In this document: piece after piece, positions 6,347-13,488 of the stretch | Layout: every line of letters starts with the position of its first letter | How positions within the stretch are numbered: position 1 is the stretch's first letter | Origin: Bacilli bacterium | GTDB taxonomy: Bacteria > Bacillota_I > Bacilli_A > RF39 > UBA660 | DNA length: 13,489 nt | Direction of reading: 5' to 3' | Assembly: GCA_022793555.1 (NCBI GenBank) | Contig: JAAWDB010000065.1 | Span: 1 to 13,489, forward strand | Translations under genes and position numbers: made by a program | Notes under the pieces: generated by a model | The model's database searches: none | Told to the model about the DNA's origin: nothing | The model's input: the letters and a program-made list of their open reading frames with translations, nothing else

Positions 6347-8104
6347 ATGTTTGGTAAGATAATTGATATTACAGAAAATACAATAATTATTGAAAATACA
6401 AGTAATAAAATAGAAACAAATCTTTTAAATATCCATGTGATATTTTCAGATGTTTCTCGAAAAGTAGTTGGAGAAATTATAAAAATAACCAAAGAGCAAT
6501 TTACGATAGTGTTGTTAGGGGAAATTCATGATACCTATTTTCAAAGTGGAATCATTAAAGTTCCAGCCATGACTTCAAGTTGTCGAATTATTTATAAAAG
6601 TGAATTGGAACTACTAATTGGCAATCAAGATTATGCTAGCAAAAATCAATTATTAATTGGAAACTCGATAGCCTATGAAGGATATAAAGTTACAGTTAAT
6701 ATGAATTCTTTTTTCTCAAATCATTTTGCAATTCTAGGAAATACTGGAACTGGAAAATCTTGTGCAGTAGCAAGATTAATACAAAACATATTTTATTATA
6801 ATAGTGAAGCCATTCCTACAAATGCCCATCTAATTTTATTTGATATTTATGGCGAGTATCATAATGCTCTAAAAAAAATAGAAACGATTCCAGGTATAAA
6901 AGTACGTAATTATACCACTGAGGTTATTGAAGATAATACGGAAGTAATTTCTATTCCGCCATACTTTTTAGATGTTGATGACTTAGCGATATTACTAGAA
7001 GTTCAAGATAGTTCACTATTATCTATTTTAGAGAAAACATTACAATACGTTTATATTTTTAAAAGCACAGATCCAGAAGCTGAAGAATACAAAAATGATA
7101 TTATTGCCAAATGTTTAACCGATATTTTATCCAGTGGCAAAAATTCAACTCAAATAAGAGATCAAATTGTTTCAATTCTCATGAAATATAATACACCAAC
7201 ACTAAATTTAAACTCAGAAATAGTCCAACCTGGATATACCAGAACATTACAACAGTGTCTAAATATTGATGCTCAAGGAAAAATGAATGCCATTCAATTT
7301 GTTCATGACTTTTTATCCCAATTTAATAAAGTAGAATTAAATGCAAAAGTTCTTGGCGATAATTTTATTTATGATTTAGATGACATTTACTATGCTTTAG
7401 AATTTGCTTTATTAAGTGAAGGAACCTTTAATAGTCAAACGATGTACGACAAAGCAAATAACTTAAAAGTTCGCTTACATGCAATTATGAATAGCCCTCT
7501 AAAAAAATATTTTGTCGTTACTAACCCAATTAGTAAAAATGAATATGTTCGTCAAATGTTTCTTACTCCTTTAAATGAACAAGCTCAAATCGTAAATATG
7601 AATTTTAATTTTATTGATGATCGCTTTGCTAAAATATTAACCAAAATTTTTTCCCGTTTATTTTTCCAATTTGCAACAAATTTAACAGATAGAGGATCAT
7701 TTCCTATTCATATTATTTTAGAAGAGGCTCACCGTTATGTAACAAAAGATTCTGATACTTCAATATTAGGATATAATATTTTTGATCGTATTACCAAAGA
7801 GGGAAGAAAATATGGAGTAATTATGGGCTTTATTACACAGCGTCCAAGTGAATTATCTGAAACTGCACTAAGTCAATGTTCTAATTTTATTTCTTTAAAA
7901 TTATTCCATCCTGAAGATTTAAAAATCATGACATCGATCGCTACCAATGTTACATTAAAAGATATTGAGAAAATTAAACTATTGCGCCCAGGAACAGCTT
8001 TAGTATTTGGATCTGCTTTTCCACTGCCAGTAATCACTAAATTTGATATGCCAGATCCAGCTCCTGATAGCAGTAATATTGCCGTTACAAAAACATGGTT
8101 TTAA
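6347..8104 (+). CDS. HerA-like hexameric ATPase / DNA translocase
   Basis: 585 aa. The N-terminal 75 residues (FGKIIDITENTIIIEN...) form a beta-rich HAS-barrel as in HerA. The RecA/FtsK-type ATPase core follows: Walker A GNTGTGKS at 131-138, the HerA-typical LFDIYGEY at 164-171, Walker B HIILEEAH at 455-462 (acidic Glu459/Glu460), DRITKEGRKYG (480-490) with a candidate arginine finger, and the ITQRP sensor (496-500). The C-terminus FDMPDPAP... is the usual C-terminal strap region. HerA forms hexameric rings that pump DNA. In archaea it pairs with NurA nuclease for end resection, and in bacteria with various effectors in phage defence. No NurA, SIR2 or DUF4297 gene is present here. GGGTGAG precedes the ATG. 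The family is sure; the pathway is not. Confidence 0.88.
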   Translation: MFGKIIDITENTIIIENTSNKIETNLLNIHVIFSDVSRKVVGEIIKITKEQFTIVLLGEIHDTYFQSGIIKVPAMTSSCRIIYKSELELLIGNQDYASKNQLLIGNSIAYEGYKVTVNMNSFFSNHFAILGNTGTGKSCAVARLIQNIFYYNSEAIPTNAHLILFDIYGEYHNALKKIETIPGIKVRNYTTEVIEDNTEVISIPPYFLDVDDLAILLEVQDSSLLSILEKTLQYVYIFKSTDPEAEEYKNDIIAKCLTDILSSGKNSTQIRDQIVSILMKYNTPTLNLNSEIVQPGYTRTLQQCLNIDAQGKMNAIQFVHDFLSQFNKVELNAKVLGDNFIYDLDDIYYALEFALLSEGTFNSQTMYDKANNLKVRLHAIMNSPLKKYFVVTNPISKNEYVRQMFLTPLNEQAQIVNMNFNFIDDRFAKILTKIFSRLFFQFATNLTDRGSFPIHIILEEAHRYVTKDSDTSILGYNIFDRITKEGRKYGVIMGFITQRPSELSETALSQCSNFISLKLFHPEDLKIMTSIATNVTLKDIEKIKLLRPGTALVFGSAFPLPVITKFDMPDPAPDSSNIAVTKTWF

Positions 8105-8107
8105 GAA

Positions 8108-8128
8108 AATTAGAATTAATAAAATTCT
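8108..8128 (+). repeat. Direct repeat, left copy (overlaps the HerA-gene terminator)
   Basis: A 21-nt sequence starting AATTAGAATT and ending AAAATTCT recurs at 8463-8483 with two differences (TT here, CC there). The two copies lie 355 nt apart and flank the decayed gene. Each can form a small hairpin. Confidence 0.55.
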
Positions 8129-8136
8129 TTTTTTTT
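8112..8136 (+). terminator. Terminator of the HerA-like gene
   Basis: AGAATT (8112-8117) and AATTCT (8123-8128) with a 5-nt loop, followed by eight T residues. It lies 8 nt after the stop codon. The stem is short and AT-rich but the T tract is long. Confidence 0.6.
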
Positions 8137-8447
8137 AATCTTCTAGTTCATAAAAGATAAAGAGTACGGCAGCGATTGTTGGAATTGAGACCTATGGAGG
8201 TTTAGGTTTTCCTTATCTGTGAAGTAGGAAACCCTAAAAATAAACTGATGTCCTATGAAAGAAACATATTTTTTTCTGAAAATACAAAATACCCATCAGT
8301 ATTATGAGATTTCATATAATCTGTAATTGCATTTTCCATAGGATATTTTTCTTTACCAGATTTTAATGGGCTAATAATCACATTATAGACAGAAATACCA
8401 TTTTCTAAAAAATGGCTAATAGTATCAAAAAAAGAGTGTTGACAAGG
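8135..8447 (-). pseudogene. Decayed C-terminal fragment of an unknown protein (three frames)
   Basis: The stretch between the HerA gene and 8493 holds no intact gene, but the minus strand reads as good protein in pieces. From 8447 to TAG at 8253 it gives FDTISHFLENGISVYNVIIS, then PLKSGKEKYPMENAITDYMK, then SHNTDGYFVFSEKNMFLS. One frame over, from about 8262, it continues SFIGHQFIFRVSYFTDKENL. In the third frame a hydrophobic tail VSIPTIAAVLFIFYELED runs to TAA at 8135-8137. A single protein C-terminus broken by at least two frameshifts explains all three. There is no start codon or ribosome site; the first codons overlap the terminator at 8427-8459, so the 5' part of the gene is lost. I do not recognise the family. 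Remnant status is inferred; homologue alignment would decide it. Confidence 0.6.
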
Positions 8448-8459
8448 TCAAAACTCTTT
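8427..8459 (-). terminator. Terminator of the DUF6273-like gene (minus)
   Basis: Inverted repeat with arms AAAGAGT-TTGAC (8431-8443) and GTCAA-ACTCTTT (8447-8459), one mismatch and a 3-nt loop, followed on the minus strand by a T run. It lies about 34 nt beyond the stop at 8493-8495. It is the strongest hairpin in this region. Confidence 0.82.
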
Positions 8460-8462
8460 GAG

Positions 8463-8486
8463 AATTAGAACCAATAAAATTCTAAT
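8463..8486 (-). repeat. Direct repeat, right copy, with its own hairpin
   Basis: Second copy (8463-8483) of the 21-nt repeat at 8108-8128, with CC replacing TT. Here ATTAGAA (8464-8470) and TTCTAAT (8480-8486) form a 7-bp stem with a 9-nt loop, directly after the stop codon of the minus-strand gene and ahead of its main terminator. Confidence 0.5.
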
Positions 8487-8492
8487 ATCTTT

Positions 8493-9596
8493 TTATTTCA
8501 TCATATAAGGATTAGTACTTGTCCCATCGCCTTCTTGATAAAGATTATTTCCATCAACCGCAATCATATAACGTATAAACTTTTTAGAACTAGCATAATC
8601 CGAAACAATGTTGCCATTGTAATTTATACTATAAACTTTGGTACCTTTTGATCCATCGGCAGTTAATGTCCACCATTTTCCATTTTTATTAACCAAATAA
8701 TTATAGTTTCCACAAGCCATATCATCTACCGTATTACAACGATAATCATTACTAGCATTAATATAATCATTAATCTGTAGTAAACTAACAAAAGCAGGTT
8801 CTTCTAAAACAAAAGAACACTCAACGCTACTATCGTTATTGTTTTCTGTATGACTTCGTTTTCCAATACAAACATCAACAGGAACCATTCTAGCTTTAGC
8901 ATTATTAAATTTCGTTTCATAAATTTCATTTAACGTGGCAGAAATAACACTAACTTGAAAATCATTAATACCATGTCGGCTTTCTTCTGTGGTATTATAA
9001 CGATCATCCCAAATATCATTTGGAGCTTCTTTAACATTGTCTAAGATTAAATAAATGGTATTATCTACTGGATTCATCTTAACAATTCGCCATAACATTC
9101 CATTAAACTTTACATAATTATTCACGCGATCACCACGGAAAACAAGCATTTCATACAAATCATAAAGTCCATTTCCTTCATCAGTTACTGGATTATCTGC
9201 TAATATTTTATCGTAAAAAAGACGAGATTCGTATTTATCACAAGTAAGTAAAGGTCGAATGGCATATCCTCCATTTTTATATAAGACTTCAATTTCTGCC
9301 GAACAATTATCTTTCACTAACTTATTTAATTCTTTAATATATTTTCCACTAACCAAATCGCTAGAAGAAATAATCGTTTCTGGATTTTCTTCATTAGGAT
9401 AATAAATATCATTTTCTTTTAAATATTTTTCAGTTGCATAATAAAGTTGATTTTCTAACTCGGAATAACTGATTTTTCGTCCCATCATTTTAAAAATTAA
9501 GAAAATCCCGCCAATAAGAACAATCACTAGAACGAGACCGCCAATAATCATATACATTAATTTTTTATTTGCCATAATATCTTTTATCTTTTGCAT
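8493..9596 (-). CDS. Membrane-anchored extracellular protein, DUF6273-like domain
   Basis: 367 aa from the ATG at 9594-9596, which has GGGTGG four bases upstream; a GTG 12 nt earlier is in frame but lacks a ribosome site. A short basic N-terminus is followed by one hydrophobic helix (about residues 15-37, YMIIGGLVLVIVLIGGIFLI) and no cleavage site is evident, so it is probably a type II anchor with the body outside. A first domain of about 100 residues contains a helix (SELENQLYYATEKYLKEND). The second, from about 160, has FNGMLWRIVKMN, WWTLTADG and FIRYMIAV, in the order of DUF6273-type domains (WRVL...WWLRS...RPAL). Six cysteines (98, 119, 243, 260, 287, 295), all predicted extracellular, suggest disulfides. 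The ligand and role are unknown. Confidence 0.85.
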   Translation of the reverse strand: MQKIKDIMANKKLMYMIIGGLVLVIVLIGGIFLIFKMMGRKISYSELENQLYYATEKYLKENDIYYPNEENPETIISSSDLVSGKYIKELNKLVKDNCSAEIEVLYKNGGYAIRPLLTCDKYESRLFYDKILADNPVTDEGNGLYDLYEMLVFRGDRVNNYVKFNGMLWRIVKMNPVDNTIYLILDNVKEAPNDIWDDRYNTTEESRHGINDFQVSVISATLNEIYETKFNNAKARMVPVDVCIGKRSHTENNNDSSVECSFVLEEPAFVSLLQINDYINASNDYRCNTVDDMACGNYNYLVNKNGKWWTLTADGSKGTKVYSINYNGNIVSDYASSKKFIRYMIAVDGNNLYQEGDGTSTNPYMMK

Positions 9597-9620
9597 TTTT
9601 CCACCCACTATACAAGAAAA

Positions 9621-9649
9621 ATTATAACAAAGCCATAAAAAAAAAGCAA
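9621..9649 (-). promoter_or_regulatory. Promoter of the DUF6273-like gene, -35 inside the rpsD terminator
   Basis: Minus strand: TTGCTT (9644-9649), a 17-bp spacer and TATAAT (9621-9626). Transcription should start near 9614, giving a leader of about 18 nt. The -35 box is the 3' arm of the rpsD terminator. Confidence 0.7.
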
Positions 9650-9663
9650 ACCAAGTTGCTTTT
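9637..9663 (-). terminator. Terminator of rpsD
   Basis: On the minus strand AAAAGCAA (9656-9663) and TTGCTTTT (9642-9649) form a perfect 8-bp stem with a 6-nt loop and continue into a T run. It starts three bases after the rpsD stop. Confidence 0.88.
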
Positions 9664-9665
9664 CA

Positions 9666-10268
9666 TTAACGGTTGTAGAATTCTACAATTAAACTTTCAT
9701 TGATTTCTTGATTTAACTCAGAACGATCTGGTAATCTTTTATAAGTACCAGTTAATTTCTTCGCATCAAATTCTACGAAAGCAGGACGATTTAAAGTAGC
9801 TTCTAAACTAGCTAAAATTGCTGGATGATTCATGGAATTTTCTTTAACAGAAATTACATCGCCAGGTTTTGCTTGATAAGAAGGAATATCTACCTTACAT
9901 CCATTAACTAAAATATGTCCATGGTTTACAAGTTGTCTTGCAGCACGACGAGTATTTGCCATACCCATACGATAAACTAAATTATCTAATCGACTTTCAA
10001 GTAAGAAAAGTAAATTCTCACCAGCAATACCTTTCATATGACTTGCACGTTCAAACACACGACGGAATTGTTTTTCATTTAATCCATACATAAAACGTAC
10101 TTTTTGTTTTTCTTGTAACTGAACACCATATTCACTTACTTTTTTACGACGATCTGTTCCATGAGCTCCTGGTGCATAAGGTCTTTTTGCTAAATCTTTT
10201 CCATTTTCTAAAGTAGAAAAGCCAAGTCTTCTTGATTTTTTATAAGCAGGACCAGTATATCTTGCCAT
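9666..10268 (-). CDS. rpsD: 30S ribosomal protein S4
   Basis: 200 aa, the usual bacterial length. It begins [17 protein letters not shown], a canonical S4 N-terminus. It then has the S4_N region with [18 protein letters not shown], and the RNA-binding S4 domain at about 91-153 ([19 protein letters not shown], then [12 protein letters not shown], then KPGDVISV). It ends in the typical IVEFYNR. The N-terminus has no cysteines, so it is the zinc-free form. S4 binds 16S rRNA early in 30S assembly. The ATG at 10266-10268 is chosen for its match to the family and the AAAGGAGA site upstream; a longer open frame to 10313 has no ribosome site. It is monocistronic, between its own promoter/leader and its own terminator, as in other Bacilli where rpsD stands alone. 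Confidence 0.98.
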   Translation of the reverse strand: MARYTGPAYKKSRRLGFSTLENGKDLAKRPYAPGAHGTDRRKKVSEYGVQLQEKQKVRFMYGLNEKQFRRVFERASHMKGIAGENLLFLLESRLDNLVYRMGMANTRRAARQLVNHGHILVNGCKVDIPSYQAKPGDVISVKENSMNHPAILASLEATLNRPAFVEFDAKKLTGTYKRLPDRSELNQEINESLIVEFYNR

Positions 10269-10414
10269 AAAGATTCTCCTTTCTAAAAATATTTTTTTGA
10301 TCCATTCGAACATAGGGAGTCTTTTTTATAGGTTCCAAAAGGCAGCCTTTTGTACTACTATCAAATCGAAAAGACACATTACATTAAAATGGTATCGCTG
10401 CCTGTTTTCCAAGC
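10269..10414 (-). promoter_or_regulatory. rpsD: rpsD 5' leader, candidate S4 autoregulatory structure
   Basis: The leader between the promoter and rpsD contains GCTGCCT (10397-10403), which pairs with AGGCAGC (10340-10346) and extends by three A-T pairs past a bulged base, closing a loop of 50 nt. The second arm is also part of a perfect local hairpin, CAAAAGG and CCTTTTG at 10336-10352. The two foldings share bases and exclude each other. Downstream, ACTCCC (10309-10314) could partly pair with the GGAG of the ribosome site. S4 is known to regulate its own mRNA in Bacilli through its leader. That this element is the S4 site is inference from position and structure. Confidence 0.55.
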
Positions 10415-10420
10415 AAATTT

Positions 10421-10449
10421 AACTTACCATAAAACCAACATGGTGTCAA
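10421..10449 (-). promoter_or_regulatory. Likely promoter of rpsD
   Basis: Minus strand: a perfect -35 TTGACA (10444-10449), a 17-bp spacer and a poor -10 TAAGTT (10421-10426) helped by an extended TGG before it. Transcription would start near 10414, giving a leader of about 145 nt. Confidence 0.55.
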
Positions 10450-10483
10450 TGAAATCCTATGAGAAATCCCTTAAAATATGTGT

Positions 10484-10513
10484 TTGAAAAAGGATTAATG
10501 ATAAAAGTATAAT
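10484..10513 (+). promoter_or_regulatory. Upstream promoter facing the nucleotidyltransferase gene
   Basis: TTGAAA (10484-10489), an 18-bp spacer and a perfect TATAAT (10508-10513). It points to the gene at 10581 and would give a leader of about 60 nt. It may be a second start site in tandem with the promoter at 10534-10561. Confidence 0.5.
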
Positions 10514-10533
10514 CCCAAAGCACTAGGATTTTG

Positions 10534-10561
10534 TTGCTTTTTATTAATTAATCGATATAAT
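10534..10561 (+). promoter_or_regulatory. Proximal promoter of the nucleotidyltransferase gene
   Basis: TTGCTT (10534-10539), a 16-bp spacer and a perfect TATAAT (10556-10561), placing the RNA start near 10568 and the AAGGCGG ribosome site right at the 5' end. Confidence 0.6.
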
Positions 10562-10580
10562 AACACTAAGGCGGGTTATT

Positions 10581-11714
10581 ATGGAAAAAAAAGAAATTAT
10601 TAATAAATTTGTAGAACAGAAATTAGAGGAATATCCTAACTTATTAGCGGTTCTCTTTTATGGAAGTAGTTGTTATCATACGGATAAAAAATACTCTGAT
10701 ATTGATTTAATGTTGATTATAGAAAATGGTCCTTCAATGCGTGGAAAAAAGAATATCGGTGGATTAACGATTGATTATTCCATTAAGTCACTAGCATCTT
10801 TAGAAAAAGAATGTATGGCTTCTTTTCGTAACCAAGAAACATTTCTATTATCCGTATTTCAAAATGGTGAAGTTATATATAATAAAGATAAAACCATCGA
10901 AAAATTTCAAAGATATTTTCGTTTTCGCTATCGAAATAACTTACCAACTTATGAAATCAATCGTCAAGAAAAAGATGGTTTACAAAAAAATTGGCAAGAA
11001 TTATGTAAATCTCGAAACACCATTTCGTTTTGGGTAATTTACTTTAATTTATTAAATCGTCTTCGTATCGATTATCAAACCATGAAAGGATATTCACGTC
11101 TTCCGCTATCTAAAGTAGCAAAGTTTTATCAAGACCCAAATTATGCGGAAAAATACTATTGTTCCATTTTACCAGAAGAAACTTTTCGAAATCTTTTTCT
11201 AGCGAGCATTAAAGTCTTAGAAAAAGAAAAAGCGTTAAAAGAAATTCAAAAATACGCACCGTTATTTACTCTAGAATTTCTTGAAAAAACGAATGTAAGT
11301 TCTGACTTTAATATGCGAAAAGAAAATTTTTATCAAACGCCAAATCAAAATGCTTTAAAAGAAACATCCACAAAGTTAATTTCTAAATATCAGCAAGTAA
11401 TGTTCGCTTTAATGGAAAACCTAGAAGATGCAAATTACTTATATTATGTGGTATTAGAGCAGTTGCGACGATTTTATGAAATCCAATGTGGTGTATTAAA
11501 TACGAGTCCCGAAAAAGCGATTGCCAATTATCAAGGAAGCTTAAACAATAATGGCTTATTAATATTAGATCCAGACTTTATGTCATCTTATTTAAAAGCC
11601 TTAACAGCCAAAGATAGCAAAGAAAAAATGACGTGTTTAGAAAAAATTTATTTTTACGCCCTAAAAGATATTCCAATTAATGATACTGAGTATTTAATAA
11701 AATTACAAAAATAA
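10581..11714 (+). CDS. Pol-beta superfamily nucleotidyltransferase with helical C-terminal region
   Basis: 377 aa. The N-terminal ~110 residues are a nucleotidyltransferase fold: VLFYGSSCYHTDKKYSDIDL carries the GS motif (Gly28-Ser29) and the metal-binding pair Asp40-x-Asp42, and TIDYSI supplies the third carboxylate (Asp65). All catalytic positions are intact, so it is likely to transfer a nucleotide (or another phosphoryl-linked group) to an unknown acceptor. The remaining ~265 residues are mostly helical and basic, without a motif I know; no R-x4-6-H HEPN signature is present. It is too long for a minimal MNT antitoxin, and no toxin partner is adjacent. Aminoglycoside adenylyltransferase-like activity is possible but not supported by specific residues. 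The ATG has AAGGCGG seven bases upstream. cca starts 60 nt later with no clear terminator between. Confidence 0.82.
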   Translation: MEKKEIINKFVEQKLEEYPNLLAVLFYGSSCYHTDKKYSDIDLMLIIENGPSMRGKKNIGGLTIDYSIKSLASLEKECMASFRNQETFLLSVFQNGEVIYNKDKTIEKFQRYFRFRYRNNLPTYEINRQEKDGLQKNWQELCKSRNTISFWVIYFNLLNRLRIDYQTMKGYSRLPLSKVAKFYQDPNYAEKYYCSILPEETFRNLFLASIKVLEKEKALKEIQKYAPLFTLEFLEKTNVSSDFNMRKENFYQTPNQNALKETSTKLISKYQQVMFALMENLEDANYLYYVVLEQLRRFYEIQCGVLNTSPEKAIANYQGSLNNNGLLILDPDFMSSYLKALTAKDSKEKMTCLEKIYFYALKDIPINDTEYLIKLQK

Positions 11715-11739
11715 GAAAAGTTTTTTTACTAGGAAAGAT

Positions 11740-11768
11740 TTTACTTTAATCCTTTGTTTTTGTATAAT
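11740..11768 (+). promoter_or_regulatory. Promoter of cca, placed for a leaderless mRNA
   Basis: TTTACT (11740-11745), a 17-bp spacer and a perfect TATAAT (11763-11768). Only six bases separate the -10 box from the cca ATG at 11775, so the transcript should begin at or next to the start codon. Confidence 0.55.
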
Positions 11769-11774
11769 AAAGAT

Positions 11775-12848
11775 ATGAAAGAAGAAATCAAAAAAGTATT
11801 AGGTAAACTAGAAAAAAATGGCTTTGAAAGTTATATTGTAGGTGGTTTTGTAAGAGACTACCTTTTATGTCGTGAATCTACTGATGTTGATATTGTTACC
11901 AATGCGCTTCCCAAAGACATTGTCCAAATTTTTGGCTCCTCAAAAGTACTTGGCGCCTACGGAACTTTTAATATAAAAACGAATCATTATAATTACGATA
12001 TCACAACCTATCGCACGGAATCAAAATATCAAAATCGTCATCCGAAAGAAATCACTTATACAAGTAATCTATTTGAAGACCTAAAACGAAGAGATTTCAC
12101 CATAAATGCCATTTGTATGACGATGAATAGTCAGATTATTGACGTATATAATGGTGTCACCGATTTAGAAAATAAAGTGATTCGTATGATTGGTGATCCC
12201 TTAATTCGTTTAAAAGAAGATCCGTTAAGAATTTTAAGGGCCATTCGTTTTGCTTGTACGCTAGATTTTCATTTAGAAGATGCCTTAAAAAAAGCCATTA
12301 AAGAAAACAAAGAAAAAGTAATTTCTCTTTCTGATTATCGTTTGAAAAATGAATTAAACAAAATATTACTGAGCCCAAATTATCAAAAAGGCCTAGATTT
12401 ATTAACATCTTTTGGCTTACTAGAGTTACTAGAAATAAAACCATCTAAAATCTGTTATGTTGATGATACAAACGGCATGTGGGCTCAACTAAAAACCACC
12501 AGAGATTTTGGATTTACCAAAACCGAAAAAAAACAAATTGAAGCGATAAGAGTAGTTTTAAAAGAAGAAAAGATTACTCCTTTAACGATTTATCAATATG
12601 GTTTATATCCTGTAATGGTAGCATCTAAAATAAAACAAATTCCCACAGAACAAATTTTAAAAATAGAACAATCCATGCCCTTAAAAAGTAGAGAAGATTT
12701 AGCCTTATCTTTTCTAGAATTAAAAAAAATCCGAAAAACATCGAATGAAGAAACCAAAAAAATCCAAAATCAGATTATTGAAGAGATTTTAATGCATCAA
12801 TTACCAAATCAAAAAGAAGACATAAAAAAATATTTAGAAAGGGAGTAA
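11775..12848 (+). CDS. cca: CCA tRNA nucleotidyltransferase (class II)
   Basis: 357 aa. It adds or repairs the 3'-CCA end of tRNAs using CTP and ATP without a template. Class II signatures are in order: GGFVRD (residues 23-28), the catalytic TDVDIVTNA with Asp37 and Asp39, DITTYR (75-80), LKRRDFTINA (103-112), and EDPLRILRAIRFA (148-160), whose EDxxR part selects the incoming base. The C-terminal part is helical (tRNA-binding body and tail); an HD domain, as found in some members, is not seen. The start ATG at 11775 matches the family N-terminus (KVLGKLEKNGFESYIVGG). An in-frame TTG at 11754 overlaps the promoter and has no ribosome site. No Shine-Dalgarno precedes the ATG. dnaD follows after four bases. 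Confidence 0.94.
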   Translation: MKEEIKKVLGKLEKNGFESYIVGGFVRDYLLCRESTDVDIVTNALPKDIVQIFGSSKVLGAYGTFNIKTNHYNYDITTYRTESKYQNRHPKEITYTSNLFEDLKRRDFTINAICMTMNSQIIDVYNGVTDLENKVIRMIGDPLIRLKEDPLRILRAIRFACTLDFHLEDALKKAIKENKEKVISLSDYRLKNELNKILLSPNYQKGLDLLTSFGLLELLEIKPSKICYVDDTNGMWAQLKTTRDFGFTKTEKKQIEAIRVVLKEEKITPLTIYQYGLYPVMVASKIKQIPTEQILKIEQSMPLKSREDLALSFLELKKIRKTSNEETKKIQNQIIEEILMHQLPNQKEDIKKYLERE

Positions 12849-12852
12849 GAAT

Positions 12853-13488
12853 TTGAAAACAAATTTTATGATAGAAAAACATTTTTCTTTATCGACGCAT
12901 CTTTTAAAAGAAGCACTTCGTTTAAACTTAAAGTTGGAAGAATTTATTTTATTGATTTATTTTGAAGATGCCATAGATAAATCTTTTAACGTCGAATTAA
13001 TTCATCAAGCTACTAATTTAAGCGAATCACAAATTCTAAATACCTTCAATACACTTATGGGAAAAAAGCTAATTTCTTTAGAATCAAGTAAAGATATTGA
13101 AGGTCGTCGTCAAGAAAAAGTTTCCTTAAATCCTTTTTATGAGAAAATGGAAGAAGAAGAGATGGAAGTCTTAAAAGAAGAAACAAAAATTGACATTTAT
13201 GCCTCTTTTGAAACTGAGTTTGGTCGCCCAATTTCTTCGATGGAATATGAAATTATTGGAGCATGGATCGAAAAAGGATTCAAAGAAGAGCTCATTTTAG
13301 GAGCTTTAAAAGAAGCTGTTTATAATGGGGTAACCAGTCTGCGTTATATTGATAAGATTTTATATGAATGGCAAAAGAAAGGATATAAAACCTTAAAAGA
13401 AGTAGAAAAGGGCTTAACAAGAAGGGAGGAAGTCAAAGATAGTCCTCATCTCTTTGACTATAATTGGTTAGATGATAACGAAGAATAA
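12853..13488 (+). CDS. dnaD: DnaD family replication initiation protein
   Basis: 211 aa. DnaD acts with DnaA and DnaB/DnaI to load the replicative helicase at oriC and for restart in Bacilli. The N-terminal ~95 residues form a winged-helix domain (FSLSTHLLKEALRLNLKLEE, then a helix-turn-helix with NLSESQILNTFNTLMGKKLI). An acidic linker (MEEEEMEVLKEE, about 99-110) leads to the DnaD/DnaB-like domain from about 113 to 180. This has FGRPISSMEYEIIGAWIEKG and the conserved YIDKILYEW (165-173), the YxxxIxxxW motif for DNA binding. The start is TTG at 12853 with AAAGGGAG (12838-12845) inside the end of cca, so the two genes are probably translationally coupled. The TAA at 13486-13488 makes the gene complete; the next gene is beyond the window (often nth in Bacilli). 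Confidence 0.93.
   Translation: MKTNFMIEKHFSLSTHLLKEALRLNLKLEEFILLIYFEDAIDKSFNVELIHQATNLSESQILNTFNTLMGKKLISLESSKDIEGRRQEKVSLNPFYEKMEEEEMEVLKEETKIDIYASFETEFGRPISSMEYEIIGAWIEKGFKEELILGALKEAVYNGVTSLRYIDKILYEWQKKGYKTLKEVEKGLTRREEVKDSPHLFDYNWLDDNEE

Noticed and set aside
8160..8245. GC-richer stretch with TTAGG...CCTAA pairing, considered as a structured RNA (6S, SRP or a riboswitch)
   Set aside because: It fits none of the consensus motifs I know for these RNAs, and the minus strand reads as protein continuing the remnant; the pairing has a mismatch and a large loop.
10269..10313. N-terminal extension of rpsD by 15 codons
   Set aside because: The canonical S4 start MARYTGP has its own AAAGGAGA site; the extension has none and lies in the leader.
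10269..10414. rpsD leader considered as a T-box
   Set aside because: No T-box AGGGTGGNACCGCG sequence and no terminator/antiterminator pair before the gene.
10581..12848. Nucleotidyltransferase plus neighbour as an MNT/HEPN toxin-antitoxin pair
   Set aside because: The protein is far longer than MNT antitoxins, and the next gene is cca, a housekeeping enzyme.
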